DNA from: Flavobacterium sp. Sd200
GTDB lineage: Bacteria; Bacteroidota; Bacteroidia; Flavobacteriales; Flavobacteriaceae
Length of the DNA: 64,000 nt
Direction: 5' to 3'
Assembly: GCF_009826935.1 (NCBI RefSeq)
Contig: NZ_WUMN01000003.1
Location: forward strand, 372,001-436,000
The translations under genes were made by a program, and so were the position numbers. Shown piece after piece: positions 8,785 to 18,010 of the stretch (position 1 is its first letter; every line of letters starts with the position of its first letter). The notes below the pieces were generated by a model. That model was given only the letters and a program-made list of their open reading frames with translations. It searched no databases and was not told the DNA's origin.

Positions 8785-10062
8785 ATGGAACAGAAAGCAT
8801 TAACTCAAAAAAATTTAAGGCAGCGTAAACTGTTTTTGATGCTGCCCATTATGGCGCTGCCATTCCTTACCCTGTTCTTCTGGGCTATGGGTGGAGGCTC
8901 AACCAAAGCTATCGCTGCTACGTCGCCGATAGAAAAAGGTATCAATGCCAACCTGCCCAACCCAAACTTTAAGGATGATAAAGCATTGGATAAGCTGAGT
9001 TATTATGACAGGGCGACTGAAGATTCGTTAGAGGGAAAGGCTAAAAATGACCGCGGTGCCGCCTATTTAAGGTCGAATAAAGCCTTTGAGGGAGAAGAAA
9101 ATGTTGCGCAGGAACCGACGCAGGTAAAGCCTTCGTCGCGAGGGTTAAACAGCACTGCGTATAGAAATCCGGCTGAGGAAAAAGTATATAAGCGCCTTGA
9201 AGCCCTGCAAAAGGCTATAGATAATCCGACAATGCAAGAACCTGTAAAATCGAAGCCCTCTGTCAAGGTGCAGGAGAAAAACACCAATCCTGAAATTAAC
9301 CGCCTTGAATCCATGATGGCTTCTATGAATGACCCGACGGAAGCTGACCCGGAATTACAGCAACTTGGCTCCATGCTGGAAAGGATCGTGGATATTCAGC
9401 ATCCTGAGCGTGTGCAGCAGCGCCTTAAGGAGCAATCCGAGAAAATGCGCGGGCAGGTGTTTCCGGTAACGCCCTACGGTAACCCGGAAAATGTATCGGT
9501 ACTGGAAAACGGCGTTCGCAATTTTGGTAGTGTAAGCAATTACCAAGGGCATGGATTTTATTCCCTTGATGATGAAATTGCGGACAACTATGCAGGCAAT
9601 GCCATTACTGCGGTCATCCATGAAACACAAACCTTAGTAAATGGTGCGGTAATCAAATTAAGGCTGACATCAGATATTATGGTTAATGGTGTTACCATTC
9701 CAAAAGACCATTTTGTTTTCGGTACAGTCTCGCTGAAAGGAGAGCGCCTTACCGTAACCATTGAAAGCCTCCAATACGACACCTCAATTTTTCAGGTTGA
9801 CCTGGCGGTCTACGATATGGATGGTATGGAGGGGATTTATGTTCCCGGAGCCATAGCCCGTGATGTTGCCAAAAGTTCAGCGGACCGCTCGGTGCAATCC
9901 CTTGGCGTAACGACGATAGATGATTCGTGGTCCTCTCAGGCTATGGGAGCCGGTATTGAGGCTGGTAAAACACTCTTCAGCAAGAAAGTTAAGCTTGTAA
10001 AGGTTGTAGTTAAGGCCGGTTACCAGGTGTTGTTATATGATGAAAAAGCTAATAAGAAATAA
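8785..10062 (+). CDS. traM: Conjugative transposon protein TraM (VirB10-like)
   Basis: A 425-aa protein with an N-terminal membrane anchor (about 14-36), a long low-complexity spacer rich in Pro, Glu and Lys (about 40-230), and a C-terminal beta domain. The latter includes FYSLDDEI, AVIHETQTLVNGAVIKLRL and IPKDHFVFGTV, as in Bacteroidetes TraM proteins. The single-anchor plus spacer plus beta-barrel layout is VirB10-like and spans the envelope with TraN. The traN start lies 10 bases after its stop. Confidence 0.93.
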   Translation: MEQKALTQKNLRQRKLFLMLPIMALPFLTLFFWAMGGGSTKAIAATSPIEKGINANLPNPNFKDDKALDKLSYYDRATEDSLEGKAKNDRGAAYLRSNKAFEGEENVAQEPTQVKPSSRGLNSTAYRNPAEEKVYKRLEALQKAIDNPTMQEPVKSKPSVKVQEKNTNPEINRLESMMASMNDPTEADPELQQLGSMLERIVDIQHPERVQQRLKEQSEKMRGQVFPVTPYGNPENVSVLENGVRNFGSVSNYQGHGFYSLDDEIADNYAGNAITAVIHETQTLVNGAVIKLRLTSDIMVNGVTIPKDHFVFGTVSLKGERLTVTIESLQYDTSIFQVDLAVYDMDGMEGIYVPGAIARDVAKSSADRSVQSLGVTTIDDSWSSQAMGAGIEAGKTLFSKKVKLVKVVVKAGYQVLLYDEKANKK

Positions 10063-10072
10063 CTCCCCTAGT

Positions 10073-10888
10073 ATGAAAAAGTTTATTGTAATCGTTTTGG
10101 TAATGCTGTCTGCATTGACCATTCAGGCACAGGACAGTGCCGCTTCAGATTATGTGCAAATTAGCCCTGAGCCGTTGACTATTGCGGTAGGTAAAACAAC
10201 AAACCTTATTTACCCTTTTGCCATCAAAAGTGTTGACCGTGGCAGCAGGGATATATTGGTGCAAAAAGCGAAAGGCCTGGAAAACATCCTTCAGGTAAAA
10301 GCAGGGAGGGAATGTTTTGAAGCCACAAACCTTACCGTAATTACCACTGACGGGAAATTGTATTCGTATAACGTTGGATATAATGAGGCAACCAATCAAC
10401 TTAACCTTGATTATACCGGAGGCAGGGTAAGTGCAACAGAAGAATATAATGAGGCACTGTCAAAAGAGCTGAGCGCAACTGTAGCATCATTGGAACGGAA
10501 CATCTACAGGATAAAGGATAATAAGGGAGGTATAAAGTTATTTGTAGAGGGGCTGTATGTACATGGAAACCTTTTTTTCTTTAAGGTTAGGATTAAAAAT
10601 AAGACCAATATTAATTACGATATCAGCCAGTTGCGGTTGTTTATTAGAGACCAGAAAAAAGCAAAACGAACGGCATCGCAGGAAAATGAAATTAAGCAAT
10701 TGTATATACATAACCCTGTAACCATGATTAAGGGTTTGGAGGAACAGACTATTGTGATTACCGTACCAAAGTTCACGATTCCGGATAAAAAAGAGATGAT
10801 TTTACAGCTTATGGAAAAAAATGGCGGGCGGCACCTCGAAGTCACAGTAAAAAATAAAACGATAGTCAAGTCTACGTCAATACCGTGA
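10073..10888 (+). CDS. traN: Conjugative transposon protein TraN (VirB9-like)
   Basis: I chose the ATG at 10073 rather than the in-frame upstream ATG at 10037. It gives a clean signal peptide (MKKFIVIVLVML...IQAQ) and avoids overlap with traM. The 271-aa mature-type protein has beta-rich N-terminal features (ISPEPLTIAVGKTTNLIYPF) and a C-terminal FKVRIKNKTNINYDI region typical of DUF4138/TraN. It is VirB9-like and should form the outer part of the core complex with TraM. Confidence 0.92.
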   Translation: MKKFIVIVLVMLSALTIQAQDSAASDYVQISPEPLTIAVGKTTNLIYPFAIKSVDRGSRDILVQKAKGLENILQVKAGRECFEATNLTVITTDGKLYSYNVGYNEATNQLNLDYTGGRVSATEEYNEALSKELSATVASLERNIYRIKDNKGGIKLFVEGLYVHGNLFFFKVRIKNKTNINYDISQLRLFIRDQKKAKRTASQENEIKQLYIHNPVTMIKGLEEQTIVITVPKFTIPDKKEMILQLMEKNGGRHLEVTVKNKTIVKSTSIP

Positions 10889-10910
10889 TATAATCTTATA
10901 ACATTTGAGT

Positions 10911-12050
10911 ATGAAAATTCGGGCAAGCGATTATAAGGAAATTTTGGATTATCTGTTAAAGCAACGATGGGAAGGAAATGAATTCGTAGCTTTTTTAGAT
11001 GATTCGGTTGCAGTAAGCAAAGAAGATATGCAGTGTTTTGGAGACGATTACCAAGCGGCTGAGTTCTGCCATGAGCTGTCTACGGACTACGATACATACA
11101 GCTTCATGGGTATACGTTCGGTGTACCGCAGTATGAGCGAAGCCTTACAGGATCCATCCCTGCGTGTAGAGAAAGACGGGCTGGTCGATATCTCAACAAT
11201 GGTTACTGCCATGTACCAAAGAATGGATGAAAAAATATTAGTTAACAATCAAAATAATAAAGTCATGAATGAGAAGAATTTTGAGTACCTGAATGACCGT
11301 GTTAAAACGACCGGCTTCGGTAACAATTTAGAGAACGATCTGAAAGAAAATATGCAAAAGCAGGCGGACAAATTCAGCCTTACTTTCAAGGATGAGTACG
11401 GTAAAGATAAAGTGGAGGCTACCCTCAACTTTAAAAAATCCCAATCAGGGGATATGTATTTCTTTAACTCTTACGATGTGAAGGTCCAAAGGGAGAAAGC
11501 AGAAAATGCCATGCAGCAGACCTTTTATATCAACGATAAAGGTACTATTAATATTACGGAGGCCTATAACCTGATGAGTGGCCGATCTATTAATAAGGAA
11601 CTTGAAACTAAGTTTGGTGAAAGCTACAATGCGTGGATTAAGCTCGACTTCAAGCAGACCGACGATAATGGCAACCACAAACAGGTGCAGTTTGGCGAAA
11701 AATACGGCTATGACCTTGAAGCGGAGCTTAAGAAATATCCGATAAAAGGTATTGAAATTGAGCAATATAGAAGTGAGCTTTTGGATTCGCTTAAGAAAGG
11801 TAATGCGCCGGAGGTGACCTTCATAAAGGATGGGGCTGAGACCAAGCAGCATCTTGAAGCCAATCCTCAGTATAAGAACATAAGCGTGTATGACGAAGAT
11901 ATGCGCCGCGTGAGTGTCAGGCAGTCCCAAGGTGAAAAGCAGTCTGAAGGAAAGGAGCAGTCTTCAAAACAGGAGACGACAAAAGGGCAGGCTGCTGAGG
12001 AGGGTGCCGGGGCACAGAAGGATAAACCAAAACGCGGACAGCACATTTGA
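10911..12050 (+). CDS. ICE accessory protein with a DUF3945-like C-terminal region
   Basis: A 379-aa soluble protein; the ATG at 10911 is preferred over an in-frame TTG six bases earlier. The centre has YGYDLEAELKKYPI and the C-terminal third KGIEIEQYRSELLDSLKKGN plus NISVYDEDMRRVSV. This resembles the DUF3945/DUF4099-type modules of Bacteroidetes mobile elements that interact with DNA-processing proteins. The last 45 residues are Gln/Glu/Lys-rich and disordered. Function is unknown; it sits downstream of traN where traO and traP lie in CTnDOT. Confidence 0.75.
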   Translation: MKIRASDYKEILDYLLKQRWEGNEFVAFLDDSVAVSKEDMQCFGDDYQAAEFCHELSTDYDTYSFMGIRSVYRSMSEALQDPSLRVEKDGLVDISTMVTAMYQRMDEKILVNNQNNKVMNEKNFEYLNDRVKTTGFGNNLENDLKENMQKQADKFSLTFKDEYGKDKVEATLNFKKSQSGDMYFFNSYDVKVQREKAENAMQQTFYINDKGTINITEAYNLMSGRSINKELETKFGESYNAWIKLDFKQTDDNGNHKQVQFGEKYGYDLEAELKKYPIKGIEIEQYRSELLDSLKKGNAPEVTFIKDGAETKQHLEANPQYKNISVYDEDMRRVSVRQSQGEKQSEGKEQSSKQETTKGQAAEEGAGAQKDKPKRGQHI

Positions 12051-12057
12051 CCGAGCC

Positions 12058-12354
12058 ATGAAGCCTTCAGATTTGCTTTATGACTTTTGGGAAGCTATCA
12101 CAAAAGATCCCCGTATAACAATGCGCCATATTGGTTTGTATGGCGCACTGTTATGCATAAGGAAAAAGATGGGTGCTGTCAACCCGTTATGTCTCTACAG
12201 CTATCAGGTCATGGAAGCTGCAAAGTTACTTACGCAATGCTCTTATCACCAGTACATCAAGCAACTCCATGATTATGGATATGTTCGTTACGAGCCTTCA
12301 TTTAAAAAGAACCAACCTAGCAAAATCTATTTTCTACCCTTCGAAGGTTCATGA
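12058..12354 (+). CDS. Small winged-helix-like ICE protein
   Basis: The ATG at 12058 is preferred to a longer upstream frame, because that extension would lie inside the end of the preceding gene. The product has 98 residues with a helix-turn-helix-like layout (MRHIGLYGALL, EAAKLLTQCSYHQYIKQLHDYGYVRYEPS). The same skeleton is found in the protein at 12658-12942, so the two are paralogues on either side of an HTH gene. Likely a DNA-binding regulator or accessory factor of the element; not a named family to me. Confidence 0.7.
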   Translation: MKPSDLLYDFWEAITKDPRITMRHIGLYGALLCIRKKMGAVNPLCLYSYQVMEAAKLLTQCSYHQYIKQLHDYGYVRYEPSFKKNQPSKIYFLPFEGS

Positions 12355-12380
12355 CTGTTTAACGATTAAAGTGATTAATT

Positions 12381-12671
12381 ATGAATGAGATGATAACAAA
12401 AGAAGACTTGAGGCAGTTTGGCTTATTGTTAATGAATAATTTCCGTGAAGCCATCCAGGATATAAAAACGGTAAGTAATGAGACCACGCAGGCGGAATGG
12501 CTCAAAAGCAGAGTTGTACGCAAATTATTGGATATATCCCCAGCTTCACTTCAAAACCTGCGTATAACCGGGAAGATCCGCTTTAAAAAAGTACTGGGTT
12601 CCTATTACTACAATAAATCAGATATTGAAAAATTGTTTAACGATGATAAAGGAGCCCATGGAAACAAATGA
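12381..12671 (+). CDS. Helix-turn-helix protein, excisionase/regulator type
   Basis: A 96-aa protein whose C-terminal half, VVRKLLDISPASLQNLRITG followed by RFKKVLGSYYYNKSDIEKLF, is the HTH_17/MerR-like fold seen in small Bacteroidetes ICE proteins, including the CTnDOT excision operon. The N-terminal half is a short helical dimerisation-like region. Its last 14 bases overlap the next gene, so the pair is likely translationally coupled. A role in excision control is inference. Confidence 0.85.
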   Translation: MNEMITKEDLRQFGLLLMNNFREAIQDIKTVSNETTQAEWLKSRVVRKLLDISPASLQNLRITGKIRFKKVLGSYYYNKSDIEKLFNDDKGAHGNK

Positions 12672-12942
12672 TTTTAAAAGGATATTAGAAGCCCTAATAA
12701 CGGACACCTCAATTAATGTATGGCATATTGCCCTGCTATCTGCAATAATAACCATAGGATTGCGACAAGGTACCAAGCAGGCCATCAAAGTTAGCAGAAG
12801 TAAACTGATGGCTATCTCACATATCAAAACGCTACCAACCTACCATAAATATTTCAAAGAATTACAAGCAATGGGTTATGTGACCTACAGGCCATCCTAC
12901 CACCCGAAGTCAAAAAGTGAAATCGATATAAAGGCAATCTAA
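12658..12942 (+). CDS. Small winged-helix-like ICE protein, paralogue
   Basis: A 94-aa protein starting at the ATG at 12658 behind a clear AAAGGAG ribosome site, which is rare in this genome and decides the start over an upstream alternative frame. Its motif order (NVWHIALLSAII, SRSKLMAISHIKTLPTYHKY, LQAMGYVTYRPSYHPKSKSE) matches the protein at 12058-12354. A terminator overlaps the stop. Possibly a repressor-like partner of the HTH protein; unproven. Confidence 0.8.
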   Translation: METNDFKRILEALITDTSINVWHIALLSAIITIGLRQGTKQAIKVSRSKLMAISHIKTLPTYHKYFKELQAMGYVTYRPSYHPKSKSEIDIKAI

Positions 12943-12957
12943 CCAAGGTTGCCTTTT
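12931..12957 (+). terminator. Terminator of the transfer/regulator operon
   Basis: Inverted arms AAGGCAA and TTGCCTT flank a short loop and run into TTTT. The 5' arm overlaps the last codons of the preceding gene. It ends the rightward ICE operon before the convergent cargo gene. Confidence 0.8.
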
Positions 12958-13089
12958 GTGTTTACTGCATACATCAATTGCGATATTACGTTCTACGTCA
13001 ATATACTACTATTATATGGTATTTAAAAGTTTATCCCAAGGCATGTAAATCCGAGAACCTTTGGCAAAGTATCAGTAAGCAATTAATAA

Positions 13090-13130
13090 AAAAACAGAAC
13101 CGGGAGAATGAAATCTCATTTCCCGGTTTT
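13090..13130 (-). terminator. Terminator of the GH32 cargo gene
   Basis: Read on the minus strand, an AACCGGGAAATGAG / CATTCTCCCGGTT hairpin is followed by CTGTTTTTTT. It lies about 50 bases beyond the stop of the GH32 gene. Together with the previous terminator it insulates the convergent pair. Confidence 0.8.
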
Positions 13131-13179
13131 ACAGTGCTTAGGTGCTTGCTTGCCTGTTGTTATTTCAATGCAGGGACCA

Positions 13180-16100
13180 CTAATTAACGATGATCTTAAA
13201 GCTTCTTCGCAAAGTGCCTGCTTCAAGGGTCACCATATAAAAACCTTTCGCCATATTTAATTTACCAGTTGAGTAGGTGTAAAGTTTCCCTCCCTGTACC
13301 GTTTCGGTAACGATGTTTTTACCCGTTATATCGGTTATTGAAAGCCTGATGTCGTTCTCGCTTACAGGGGTAAGGTCTACAGTGAACACGTCTGTAACCG
13401 GTACCGGATATACTTTTATTGACGCTCCTACCGCTTCCGTGTCCAAGGAATGATCACCTGGCATGATTCTCATTCCTGACGGTGCACTTTGCACAGGGAT
13501 TCGAATGTTATCAAGGTTGATGTGTCCAAAGCCACCAGTGGCATTATCGACTGCTTTAATGTAACATAACGAACCTACATAGGAAGCTGCGTTGATTGTT
13601 TGCGTCACGTATGCTTCGTTTGCAGTAGTCGCAGTACCTTTTAGAAGTACAGCATCGTCTGATACACGGCAAAGTGCTATGTAAAGATTGTTTATATCAT
13701 TACCGCCACCTATCATATACGATATCTGCCCATCACCGCCCAATGTAAAATTTTGGCTTTTCATTGCGCCAATGGCAGTATCACCGGTGGTTTTAAAGCC
13801 CCAGAAATGGTACGTGCCCTGTTTGTTAAAAGGGCCACCCCAACCCCAGTTCACATCATTGCATACATTTCCAGCAACAAACTCTGTCCCGGATAATGTG
13901 GTCCATCCGGTCAGGTCACCCGTTTCAAAATCCAGGACCAGATATTGCGGGCCAGCAACCGTTACTACGCAGGAAGCTGTCTTACTGCCATCCTGAGTTG
14001 TAACAGTTATTGTTGCTGTACCTGCTGCTACGGCTGTGATTACTCCGGTACTGCTAATCGTGGCTATCGCTGTATTTGATGAAGTCCAGGTTTTATTCTG
14101 GTTGGTTGCATTTGCAGGAGCAACGGTGGCTAAAAGTGTTTCGGTGTTCGATACAGTTAGTGTCGTTGAAGTTTTATTTAAGGTGACTCCTGTAACTGAA
14201 ACTGGTGCTGATGAGGCTACAGGAATTTTTATATCGTCAAGATTAATGTGCCCAAATCCACCTGTACTATTATCCACTACTTTTATGAAGCAGTTTGTAC
14301 CAATATATGCGGATGCATCAATGGTTTTTACAGTGTAAGCTTCATCGTTGCTGCCGGTTTCCTTAGCAAGCACCGTTCCTGAACTATTACAAAGGGCGAT
14401 ATACAGGTTGTTAATATCATTTCCACCCCCGATTTTAAAGGTAATTATACCATTTCCACCCAAGGTAAAATTAGCAGTTGTCCTCATTTCCCCTATGGCA
14501 GTGTCACCTGTACTTTTATATCCCCAAAAATGCCACGTGCCCTGCTGGTTAAATGGGCCGCCCCATCCCCAATTAAGATCCTGTGCTACGTTCGCAGCGG
14601 TAAATGCAGTACCTGATGTTACCGTCCAGCCGTTAAGGTTAGCAGATTCAAAATCGTAGGTTACATAAGATTGCGCATTAACTGTCACTGTACAACCTGC
14701 TGTTTTCGAGCCATCCTGTGTCGTAACTGTTATTATTGCCGTTCCGGGGCTGATTGCTGTGACTAAACCATTAGTATTGACCGTGGCAATAGCCGCGTTA
14801 CTTGAGGTCCAAGCCACATTCTGGTTTGAGGCATTTATCGGACTAACGGTCGCCGTTAGCTGTTCTGTTGCTCCTGCAGGTATTGTCGTGGTCGTTTTAT
14901 TTAAAGCTACTGAGGTAACAGGGACCGTAACGTTTTGGGTGCCGGTACTGTAGGTAACTACTGAGGTAAATGTAGTTGTGCCGCCATTTGAATATAATTG
15001 TATGCCTTTACTATCTGTTTTACTCGGATATATTCTTGCCGAAAATGCTGCCTTCTCATTAATAAAAACGTCGATTATCGAGTTATCGATAAAAACATGA
15101 AATGTCTGGGGTTTCCCAAAAGCTGCTTCACTATAAGGTTGTGAGATCAGTACTTTATCTTCAACATTTCCGGACAGGCTTGAAGAGGATTTATCCAGAA
15201 TAATATTTTTGTTAACGGCATCATAGTAAAGCCTCGTAACTTCAGCCCCATCATTGGATCGCCGTATATTCAGTCCATAGGAACTGGCTGTGGTAGCAGC
15301 GTTTACCGTTGCAATTATTTCCGTTTTAGCACCGTCTGCTACCGTTACAGCAGTGGTGGAACTTACACTAACATTTGTTAATGTCTGTTGGCTACCGGGA
15401 ACCCTTAAGTTTACGGTTTGCGGAGCCGGGGCCTGGCCCAGGGTCTGATTGTCGGCTAATAAACTGTACACCCTTGGAAGGCTGAACACGTGGCACCAGC
15501 CCGCATCTTTTTGTGCCTGTGAACTGCGGCGCTCATCGACAATACCAATACCTGTTAGAATGGAACTCGCATTTCTTGCTACAGTAGGTGATAAATGCCC
15601 GGGAATAAGGTCAAGCATCTTGGGTTGATTGTAGTCCGGTGTAAACTGGCCGCCTGTATAAGTTCCAATCCAATAAACGCCCCTTGTATATTTTGGGCCG
15701 TACTTAGCAACGGAACCACCAATCGGGTTTACGATCAATATATACTTTCCATTGCCTAAGGATTCAAAAACAGGCATTTCCCAAATTACTGAACCGATAT
15801 CCATGCTGCTGTAGGGAACGGTGCAAAAATTTGGCTTATGCGTCCACGTAATAAGGTTGGTAGATGTGTAGCAATCCAATCCGCCACTGCCCGACACGGC
15901 TGCACCAATGAGCATAACCCATGTTGCACCGTCCTTGAAGAGGTACGGATCACGAAAATCGTCTACAAACTGTTTGTCTATTACAGGTGTGGTTTTCACC
16001 CAGTTCTTTAAATCAGCATCAGTACTCGTTGCATGGCCAATGCCCGGATTGTATGGGCCAGTATGGTTGACAGCAGTGTAAAAAGCGTGTGCTGTACCGT

Positions 16101-17163
16101 TGTCCATCACCACATCGCCGGACCAAATGCCTTTCATATCATAGCCGTTGGTGGCTGATAAGTTCAGTTCCGGCCAAAGGGCGTCTTTTGTATTGTTCCA
16201 GTTTATAAAGTCGGTACTTGTCATGTGCCCCCAGTGCATGAGCGTCTTAAAAGGCCCATTCGGCGTGCGTTGATAAAAGAGGTGGTAGGTGCCATTTTTT
16301 TCAACCATTCCATGAGGTTCGTTAGTCCAGTTTGCCGGCGGCATAGCGTGGTATGTCGGCCTCTGAAGATCACCCGAGAATCGGACTGGGGAGACCGCTA
16401 TGGCCTGTTCTCCTGTCGTTGTAATTGTAGCACTGCCGGAGTTGTAGTCATTAGTGATTGCAGCATCAGTTAAGGCAGTTGTATATATTTTCGTTTCATC
16501 AAACGCTGCATTCATAGCATTAAGCAAAAAAATATTATCAAATTTGTCATTATTGCTCTTGCCGATTATCAAGGGCGTATTAGCAGCGTTTATTGTTCCA
16601 TTAACCTGTATCGTAGCAGTTGCAACTACAGCGCCATTCTGATACAACTTAATAGTACCGGCTGGCCCGTTCACAGTTACGGCTAAGTGTGTCCAGGCAT
16701 AGAGCGGCAATTTGCCGGGAGCCTGGCATACATATTTGGCGCCGTTGATTGTAATGGTAAAATTCCATACGCCAAATGCATTAACAAATAAAGCCATTCC
16801 GTTGTTGCCATCGGTCTGGCTCACAATTGCCGAAGGGGTCAAATTCGAATACGGTACCTCGGCATCAGCAGGGAAGCTTTCAAGTACTACCCACGTCTCA
16901 AATGTCATAGCGTTAGTAAGCCCCAGATTTTTTGTCGTTTGTATCCACGTGGAAAAACCATCCGTTCGTAAAGCATTACCCGTGACTCCTGTCACGCGTT
17001 CTGGCTTACCGAATTGATTTGTAACAGCAAGGTTTGTATTTGATACCTCTTCATGTACGGTAGTCGTAGCATTGGCTTCATTATACTTTAGATAGAAAAC
17101 CGGACTTTGCGCGTAAAGCTGACTTAGGAACAAATACGCTAAGAGTAGAGTAATTTTTTTCAT
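13180..17163 (-). CDS. Secreted multidomain GH32-family hydrolase (fructan-acting type)
   Basis: A 1,327-aa protein. Domains in order: signal peptide (1-18); LamG/concanavalin-like domain (about 20-240); GH32 five-bladed propeller (about 265-590); GH32 C-terminal beta-sandwich (about 600-760); two tandem pairs of a bacterial Ig-like Big_2 domain and a roughly 130-aa jelly-roll-like module with GWGGPFN and GFGHINLD motifs (about 765-1215); and a T9SS type-A sorting domain (last 75 residues). Asp405 (RDP) and acid/base Glu462 (WEMP) are present. The nucleophile motif WMNDPNG reads WTNEPHG, with Glu282 in place of Asp. It should be exported and act on fructan or a related sugar polymer outside the cell. 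It is cargo in the ICE. Confidence 0.9.
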   Translation of the reverse strand: MKKITLLLAYLFLSQLYAQSPVFYLKYNEANATTTVHEEVSNTNLAVTNQFGKPERVTGVTGNALRTDGFSTWIQTTKNLGLTNAMTFETWVVLESFPADAEVPYSNLTPSAIVSQTDGNNGMALFVNAFGVWNFTITINGAKYVCQAPGKLPLYAWTHLAVTVNGPAGTIKLYQNGAVVATATIQVNGTINAANTPLIIGKSNNDKFDNIFLLNAMNAAFDETKIYTTALTDAAITNDYNSGSATITTTGEQAIAVSPVRFSGDLQRPTYHAMPPANWTNEPHGMVEKNGTYHLFYQRTPNGPFKTLMHWGHMTSTDFINWNNTKDALWPELNLSATNGYDMKGIWSGDVVMDNGTAHAFYTAVNHTGPYNPGIGHATSTDADLKNWVKTTPVIDKQFVDDFRDPYLFKDGATWVMLIGAAVSGSGGLDCYTSTNLITWTHKPNFCTVPYSSMDIGSVIWEMPVFESLGNGKYILIVNPIGGSVAKYGPKYTRGVYWIGTYTGGQFTPDYNQPKMLDLIPGHLSPTVARNASSILTGIGIVDERRSSQAQKDAGWCHVFSLPRVYSLLADNQTLGQAPAPQTVNLRVPGSQQTLTNVSVSSTTAVTVADGAKTEIIATVNAATTASSYGLNIRRSNDGAEVTRLYYDAVNKNIILDKSSSSLSGNVEDKVLISQPYSEAAFGKPQTFHVFIDNSIIDVFINEKAAFSARIYPSKTDSKGIQLYSNGGTTTFTSVVTYSTGTQNVTVPVTSVALNKTTTTIPAGATEQLTATVSPINASNQNVAWTSSNAAIATVNTNGLVTAISPGTAIITVTTQDGSKTAGCTVTVNAQSYVTYDFESANLNGWTVTSGTAFTAANVAQDLNWGWGGPFNQQGTWHFWGYKSTGDTAIGEMRTTANFTLGGNGIITFKIGGGNDINNLYIALCNSSGTVLAKETGSNDEAYTVKTIDASAYIGTNCFIKVVDNSTGGFGHINLDDIKIPVASSAPVSVTGVTLNKTSTTLTVSNTETLLATVAPANATNQNKTWTSSNTAIATISSTGVITAVAAGTATITVTTQDGSKTASCVVTVAGPQYLVLDFETGDLTGWTTLSGTEFVAGNVCNDVNWGWGGPFNKQGTYHFWGFKTTGDTAIGAMKSQNFTLGGDGQISYMIGGGNDINNLYIALCRVSDDAVLLKGTATTANEAYVTQTINAASYVGSLCYIKAVDNATGGFGHINLDNIRIPVQSAPSGMRIMPGDHSLDTEAVGASIKVYPVPVTDVFTVDLTPVSENDIRLSITDITGKNIVTETVQGGKLYTYSTGKLNMAKGFYMVTLEAGTLRRSFKIIVN

Positions 17164-17589
17164 TTCATTTAAATTTAATATTAGTAATTGGATGTAATTA
17201 GTAATTATGCAGTATTAATCTAATCCTTTTGGCACCATGCAATCCTGATCCGTGACAGGCGTTATGGCATTTGGATTCAATACGAAACCAGGCCAGTAAT
17301 TAGATAAAACCTATGTAGATAAACTTATGAGAGCTTAATTGTTTGATAAATCTACCCAAACCATACATCACAATAATTCAATATTGATACATTGACGTAA
17401 AAATCACAACAAGAACTAAAACGTTATAGTTAGAAGGCCATGACAACCAATTGATTTTTTACGAGAAGTAACATAATTGAAATGCCGGAGGGATAACTTT
17501 AAAAATGTAACCAACAAAATTGCGGAAGTAAAGCATATGATTTAATTAAAGCCTTTGCATACCAAAATTATGATGACTTTTAACGAATA
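17164..17589. other. Intergenic region upstream of the GH32 gene
   Basis: An AT-rich stretch with many stops in all frames and no recognisable gene, RNA or clear TAnnTTTG promoter. It must contain the GH32 promoter, which I could not place. Confidence 0.5.
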
Positions 17590-17696
17590 AGAATTTAGCA
17601 GTTACTGATTTTGAAAAGATTGGGATACGGAAATCATCTCTGAGATTATCTTATTCATTTTAAGGGATTTCAATTGTCAGCCCTAGTTTCAAGGCC

Positions 17697-17741
17697 GATT
17701 TTGTGGCACTTTTTCAAGATGAAAAAAAGTGCCACAAAATC
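17697..17741. repeat. Long palindrome, copy 1 (GTGGCACT type)
   Basis: GATTTTGTGGCACTTTTT is followed by a short spacer and its reverse complement ending GTGCCACAAAATC. The arms are 18 bases long and nearly perfect. The hairpin could be a terminator or a protein-binding site. Confidence 0.85.
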
Positions 17742-17967
17742 GGTGCATATATATATATTTATAGATACGTAAAGGACCTTTTAAAATTAAATCCCCAAAT
17801 AATTGAGGATTTACAATTAGAGAAGAGGGTTCGAAACTCTTCAATGAGTGCAAAATATGACATTTTAAGATCATTACAGATTGTTTTTGTAAATAGTATG
17901 GAAAGTCATCTAAGAAATTATCTTACTCAGTTTAAAGGATTTTAATTGTCACCTTAATTGTAAGTTA

Positions 17968-18010
17968 GATTTTGTGGCACTTTTTAATATAGAAAAAAGT
18001 GCCACAAAAT
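17968..18010. repeat. Long palindrome, copy 2 (GTGGCACT type)
   Basis: The same arms as copy 1 (GATTTTGTGGCACTTTTT and AAAAAGTGCCACAAAAT) flank a different seven-base spacer. Conservation of the arms with divergence of the spacer suggests selection on the inverted repeat. Confidence 0.85.

Noticed and set aside
10037..10072. Upstream in-frame start of traN
   Set aside because: It would overlap the end of traM and spoil the signal peptide.
12978..13187. 69-aa ORF between the ICE operon and the GH32 gene
   Set aside because: It spans the GH32 terminator hairpin and overlaps the GH32 stop; its composition looks non-coding.
17689..17945. Overlapping short ORFs on both strands in the repeat region
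   Set aside because: They run through the palindrome, have no start or codon support, and the frames are not kept in the second repeat copy.
17697..18010. Invertible promoter flanked by inverted repeats
   Set aside because: Each inverted pair encloses only about seven bases, so each is a hairpin, and no promoter lies between matching arms.
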